64,000 nucleotides of DNA, taken from positions 11,111,861 to 11,175,860 of the forward strand of contig WARS01000015.1 in the NCBI GenBank assembly GCA_008933995.1. Reading direction: 5' to 3'. The stretch comes from Datnioides undecimradiatus. Its lineage: Eukaryota; Chordata; Actinopteri; Lobotiformes; Datnioididae. Shown piece after piece: positions 60,041 to 64,000 of this stretch (position 1 is the first letter of the stretch; each line of letters begins with the position of its first letter). The translations under genes were made by a program, and so were the position numbers. The notes under the pieces are model-generated. The model was not told where the DNA came from and made no database searches. It worked only from the letters and a program-made list of their open reading frames with translations.

Positions 60041-60317
60041 TCATATTGTGCAGTTCCACAAATGATGTCATATTCTTTTAAAAAACCTATTTCAATGTCA
60101 CTTCTGGTGATCTAGACAGAAGCTGGATAGCCAAGAAAAATAGGTAACAGTGCAGACAGGGAGGATATTTTTCAACCTATTGAATGATATCCTATTACAG
60201 TGGTAGCCATTACAAAAGTCCCTGTTCATGCGGTTACCCTGCTGGTATTCTTCAGTTACTAGAAATAATTACATGTCACTGAGTAGATGCAAATTGCTAA
60301 AGTGCAAGGCCACGTGT
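60041..60317 (+). repeat. Direct repeat, copy 1 (about 277 bp)
   Basis: It begins TCATATTGTGCAGTTCCAC and ends AAGTGCAAGGCCACGTG. It aligns along its whole length with 61342-61627; by eye about nine in ten positions agree, with a few small indels. Inside is a hairpin at 60162-60193: arms AGGATAT/ATATCCT and TTCAA/TTGAA around a CCTA loop with a 2x2 internal bulge. It is non-coding. It could be a local duplication or two copies of an unrecognised element. Confidence 0.9.
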
Positions 60318-61341
60318 TTGGTACCAAGCCAGGGCTGAATTGACCCTGATAACATCACAATGACATCGTCAAGGTTATTTTCTGTGACTTGATACAGCTT
60401 CTCCAAACCCAATGATGGCATTAACTTGGTGAAGGGCTTCTTTAAATGCTATTTCTGAAGTCCCATTATCTATCCAAAACAAGGATAACATCATGTGCTG
60501 TTGTCTTGTTACAAAGTCTGATTCTTAACTGTTTCCTCATTGGTAGAGAACCTGGCAGGGCTACACAAAAGTATCACTCCACTGTCTCCATCTGTCATGT
60601 GACCCTCACGCTGTACACAGTAGTCCTCTGAGTCCCCCTGCTCACAAGCCTCTTGGCAGTAATAAGTTGGCCAAGAATGAGCCTAACAAGCTTTTGCCCA
60701 CCCAGGGGATTTTTGATTCACCACCTATGGTGAAACAAAAGTCTCTGGCAACATAAAAGTAATACATAGTAACTAGTAATAGATCACCATTCAGGGGTGG
60801 GGAATTAATAAAACTGCACCATGGCCTCTCAAACTGACCAAAGTTGGGAATACAGCCACCTACTTTACCCATTTTACTCAGGAGTGTGAACTGCAGTGTT
60901 TCCATCCTTCTCTCTTTCTAAAATCATACTTGTTCTATTGTCGTCCCTGAGTCTGTTTCCTTTTCTTTTTTATCTTTGTCCTTCATCTCCCCCTCTCTTT
61001 GCCTCTCTTTCATAAATGATCAGTAAAATTGCAGCTCTCCCAGCTGTCTGCACTTCACATCACCACTGTGAGTCAGATACTCTGAAGGAAGGCACTCTGA
61101 GTACACAATCACAGAGAAACAGGAAATAAACACATATGTGCAGTACCAGATGGCAGTGACATACACACATGCATATATAGCTTATGCATGTCTTGACAGG
61201 CAACACACATGCACATACCCTCTCGCATATATAGGAGCACATGCATTAAATTTTGCACGTTTGCACACACATACACAGTGCAACTGATGTCACACTCTTT
61301 AAAATAGAACCTTTATTGTGACTGTCATAGACACTACACAA
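60318..61341. other. Spacer between the direct repeats
   Basis: About 1.0 kb of mixed non-coding sequence; no reverse transcriptase, gag or other domain. TTTGGTACCAAGCC directly after copy 1 faintly resembles an initiator-Met tRNA primer site, but no polypurine tract precedes copy 2. A pyrimidine-rich stretch lies at about 60953-61015. Confidence 0.5.
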
Positions 61342-61627
61342 TCATATTGTGCAGTTCCACAAATGATATGTCACATTCTTTTGAAAAACCTATTTCAATG
61401 TCACTTCTGATGATCTAGACAGAAGCTGGATAGACAGAAAAAATAGTTAACAGAGCTTAGACACGGAGGATATTTTTCAACCTATTGAATGATATCCTAT
61501 TACACTGGTAGCCATTACAAAAGTCCCCATTCATGCAGTTACCCTGCTGGTATTCTTCAGTTGCTAAAAATAATTGCATAAACCTCACTCAGCAGATGCA
61601 AATTGCTAAAGTGCAAGGCCACATGTA
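61342..61627 (+). repeat. Direct repeat, copy 2 (about 286 bp)
   Basis: Same unit as 60041-60317 with substitutions and a few insertions (for example AT near 61368 and a short insert near 61580-61585). The 32-base hairpin is base-for-base identical in both copies (here 61467-61498) and sits in the longest exactly matching stretch. Confidence 0.9.
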
Positions 61628-62924
61628 ATTGTCCAAGTTGTTACCTGTTCCCTAAATCTCCTGAGCTGATGTAGATCTTGAAAAAGCATGTCTGCTGCAG
61701 CACTAAATCCAGCCTATGATGTATAGGATTCACTGCATTGTAGACCACATATTATAATGTCCATGGCACTATTAACTTCTATATATATGAAATCAATGAT
61801 CCATTGAACTTTTTTCCTTCTCTTTCCTTTTTTCATTTCATCTTCTATTCTTTTTCGGTACAGGTCAGGGAGTCAAATCACAGGCTAGAATTATATGCCT
61901 GCCATGTTCATTATAAAACCGTTTTCACCACAGCATGCATTTAAGTGGACCTGAAATTTGATCTTTCCTTACTGTGAGAATTTTCAAACTGTAATTTTTC
62001 TGGAACTAGTGAGCATTTTTTGGCCATCTTTTAGTAAACTAGCCTTGAGCCACTGAATGGGTTGTTGATGGCATTCAGGAGTGGCAAAAACATCATGCTG
62101 TACTGTAACTGTATTGTCTCCATACACTTATTTTTTTCAACAAGCCCATATGCTACAGCATCTTAGCTGTCTCTCATTTCATACTGATTCATTTTTGCTC
62201 GATAATTTCACCTCAGAGTTTCTATATGTTACCTTCTTGGTCATGTTATTTCAGCACGTGCCGAGTCAGTCGCAGCTTCCACCCACATACAATGTTATGT
62301 TCATCCTGGCTTATAAAAAGGAGGGTTTTCTACCCTTCTTTCCAGAGGTGTTCAGTTTATGTATGAATACTAAATCTCTAATGTTACGTCTGACAAAATC
62401 AGCAGCTTTTAGCAGTGGGGATGGTAGAGAGACATCTTCATCTAAGCTATAATACACAGTAGGTTAATGCCAAAAATCCATGTCCCATTGGAAAATAAAT
62501 GTCTAATGCAAACAATCTTGCTGCTGTGCAACATCAATATCAGTTCATTCAGCATGACCAAGCTGTATGCTCGGTAGACTGACACTAATATTTACATGTA
62601 TGCAGGAAAAAATGTATGAGAATGTTTTACAAATGAAGCCCAGAGGGTAACCAGTTGCATATTTCATGTGGTCTGACAAAGCAGCGGCAGAAACTTAGAG
62701 CTCTCATGATTACTAATTGAATAATCGTTTAAATTATTTTTAAGCTAAGCTAATTAGGTTTTTTTATCCTTATGTACTTATATATAATAAGTGTACCTAC
62801 TGCATAGGACTACCACTGTCAATGAATGACAGTTCTTGTTGCTGTAATACTACGCAGAACATGTGTAAGGATATGCAGGTATGAGTTGGACATTACATGA
62901 GCCTAAATACACTGTTGCTGACTC
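61628..62924. other. Unique non-coding DNA, nothing recognised
   Basis: Mixed sequence. A T/C tract ending TTTTTCGGTACAG at 61863 looks like a splice acceptor but no matching exon could be supported. The 123-residue plus frame at 62081-62452 is unrecognised. Confidence 0.5.
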
Positions 62925-63095
62925 TTTAATTAATTTCTCATCGTGGTTATTTCTGGAGAACATCAGGAGGACATATAAGCTGCGGTGATATCAGAGCAGG
63001 TTGTAAAGTTATAAATTATATCGCACAGCTTTTATGCATAAAGTAAAATGGCTCATTATCACAGGGCCAGCGTTGAGCTAAGCAGTCCCTTGGGA
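62925..63095. promoter_or_regulatory. Candidate conserved non-coding element
   Basis: Complex block with TCTTTAATTAATTTCTCATC, GGTTATTTCTGGAG, ATAAATTATATCGCACAGC, TTTTATGCATAAAG (palindromic core TTATGCATAA) and GGCTCATTATCACAG. Dense homeodomain/POU-like cores. No conservation data. Confidence 0.27.
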
Positions 63096-63322
63096 AACAT
63101 AGACTGGCTGTAGGAGCTGCAGCTGTCTCTTCCATATATGTGTGTGTGTGCCATGGAGTTCATTTGTTGCCTTGCCACAACTTCCTTGGCAGATTCCTAT
63201 CCAGTTAAACACCAGTACCATTTGAATGGTGTGTTGAATGGCCAGTTATTTGTGTGCATGTTTATGCCTGTGGGGCTGCATAACTGTGTTTTAGTGAGGT
63301 TATGGTGGATATGTGGTTAAAG

Positions 63323-63354
63323 GTGTGTGTGTGTGCGTGTGTGTGTGTGTGTGT
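63323..63354. repeat. (GT)n microsatellite
   Basis: GT units with one GC interruption near 63335. Confidence 0.94.
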
Positions 63355-64000
63355 ATCCTCTGAGCAGGTTGTGGTATCGTTTGCTTTGGATAATAAATGC
63401 TAACTCAGGGCAACAGGACATTTTGTAACATCACATACTTCTCATAAAAACAGCAATTAATTTGGTTAATCATCTCTGCAATAAATTAACTTGATCCAGC
63501 CTGAAGTTTGTCTACAAGAAAGTCCATCATCCTGTAAAGCACTGCTCTGATGAACCAACAGGTAGAGAACAATGTTGGTCTATCATGTAGCATTGTTCAA
63601 ACTCCAGAGTTTACTTTGCAAAAAAGTATTCCTGTCACGTGAACTAGACATGAAAAATCCAGCATCAAGCCTTTTAACAGGTTTGACTTCAGTGAAAGCT
63701 TAGGTTTTCTCTGACGGCTTCTGTAACAACCCAAAAACATCCCTGATTTAAATTTTGCCATGACACACTTCAAAGTAGTGACCTTGTGCAGAGGTACATT
63801 GCACAGCATTCCTGTAACGCTTAGATCGCTCCCTGGAAGGCCCATTATGTAACGACATGGAGCACTGGCTGCAATGTGAGCAGGATGCCCTCAAGACCTC
63901 CTCCGCTGTATCAAAGCAGCAACAAGAAGTTGCCATTGCCAATTCCAGTGAATTGAAAGGATGGGCAACAATTTTTGCGCTGAATTTCCTTCCTCGAAGG
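63355..64000. other. Unique non-coding DNA, nothing recognised
   Basis: Mixed sequence to the window edge; minus frames of 82 and 64 residues overlap here and match no known family. Confidence 0.5.

Noticed and set aside
61864..61973. Acceptor-like TTTTTCGGTACAG with a possible downstream GTGAGA donor
   Set aside because: The best frame runs into a stop (CI* near 61942-61952) before the donor. C/T tracts are common here, so chance acceptors are expected.

Overview
The window reads as non-coding teleost fish DNA, most likely percomorph. This rests on dense CA/GT microsatellites, long purine or pyrimidine tracts, two interspersed repeats I recognise from memory of percomorph intergenic sequence, a Tc1-like terminal repeat remnant, a SINE/L2-type 3' tail and a dead R2-superfamily LINE. 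There are no operons, ribosome binding sites, tRNA or rRNA genes, CRISPR arrays or phage features. No open reading frame gave a recognisable cellular protein. The longest frames (165, 148 and 143 residues, and 231 residues inside a pyrimidine tract) are about what 64 kb of AT-leaning sequence or stop-poor low-complexity DNA yields by chance.

Layout. 1-3.6 kb: featureless unique DNA. 3.6-8.4 kb: microsatellites, a pyrimidine-rich block of about 0.9 kb and several AT-rich complex blocks that look like candidate conserved non-coding elements (CNEs). 8.4-24 kb: mostly unique DNA with CNE-like blocks, a possible exon at 9.8 kb, and fragments of old repeats (10.5, 18.7 and 22.3 kb). 24.1-25.4 kb: the most promoter-like spot, a small CpG-dense segment with a YY1-type ATGGCGGC motif and an excellent splice donor on the minus strand, with a purine tract and a canonical G-quadruplex motif beyond it. 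29.6-31.2 kb: a minus-strand LINE remnant running from the reverse transcriptase YMDD box to the end of the protein, with TA repeats at both edges. 31-46 kb: unique DNA with CNE-like blocks, a facing GT/CA repeat pair at 39 kb and a percomorph repeat at 43.4 kb. 46-49 kb: a (TG)21 array and a purine block that switches to a pyrimidine block. 51-52.7 kb: a possible small internal exon and a possible 3'-terminal exon with poly(A) signals. 54.9 kb: a second percomorph repeat. 58-59 kb: purine tracts and a TAGATA/TA array. 60.0-61.6 kb: two diverged direct copies of a unit of about 280 bp that share an exactly preserved hairpin. The rest is unique DNA.

Interpretation. The window is best read as a gene desert or the inside of large introns, possibly cis-regulatory DNA around a developmental gene; that last step is inference because conservation cannot be tested here. 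The only protein-coding sequence identified with confidence is the broken LINE. Exon calls are splice-signal hypotheses. I found no convincing novel biological system. The direct-repeat pair, the minus-strand promoter/first-exon candidate and the TA-flanked LINE deserve the most follow-up.
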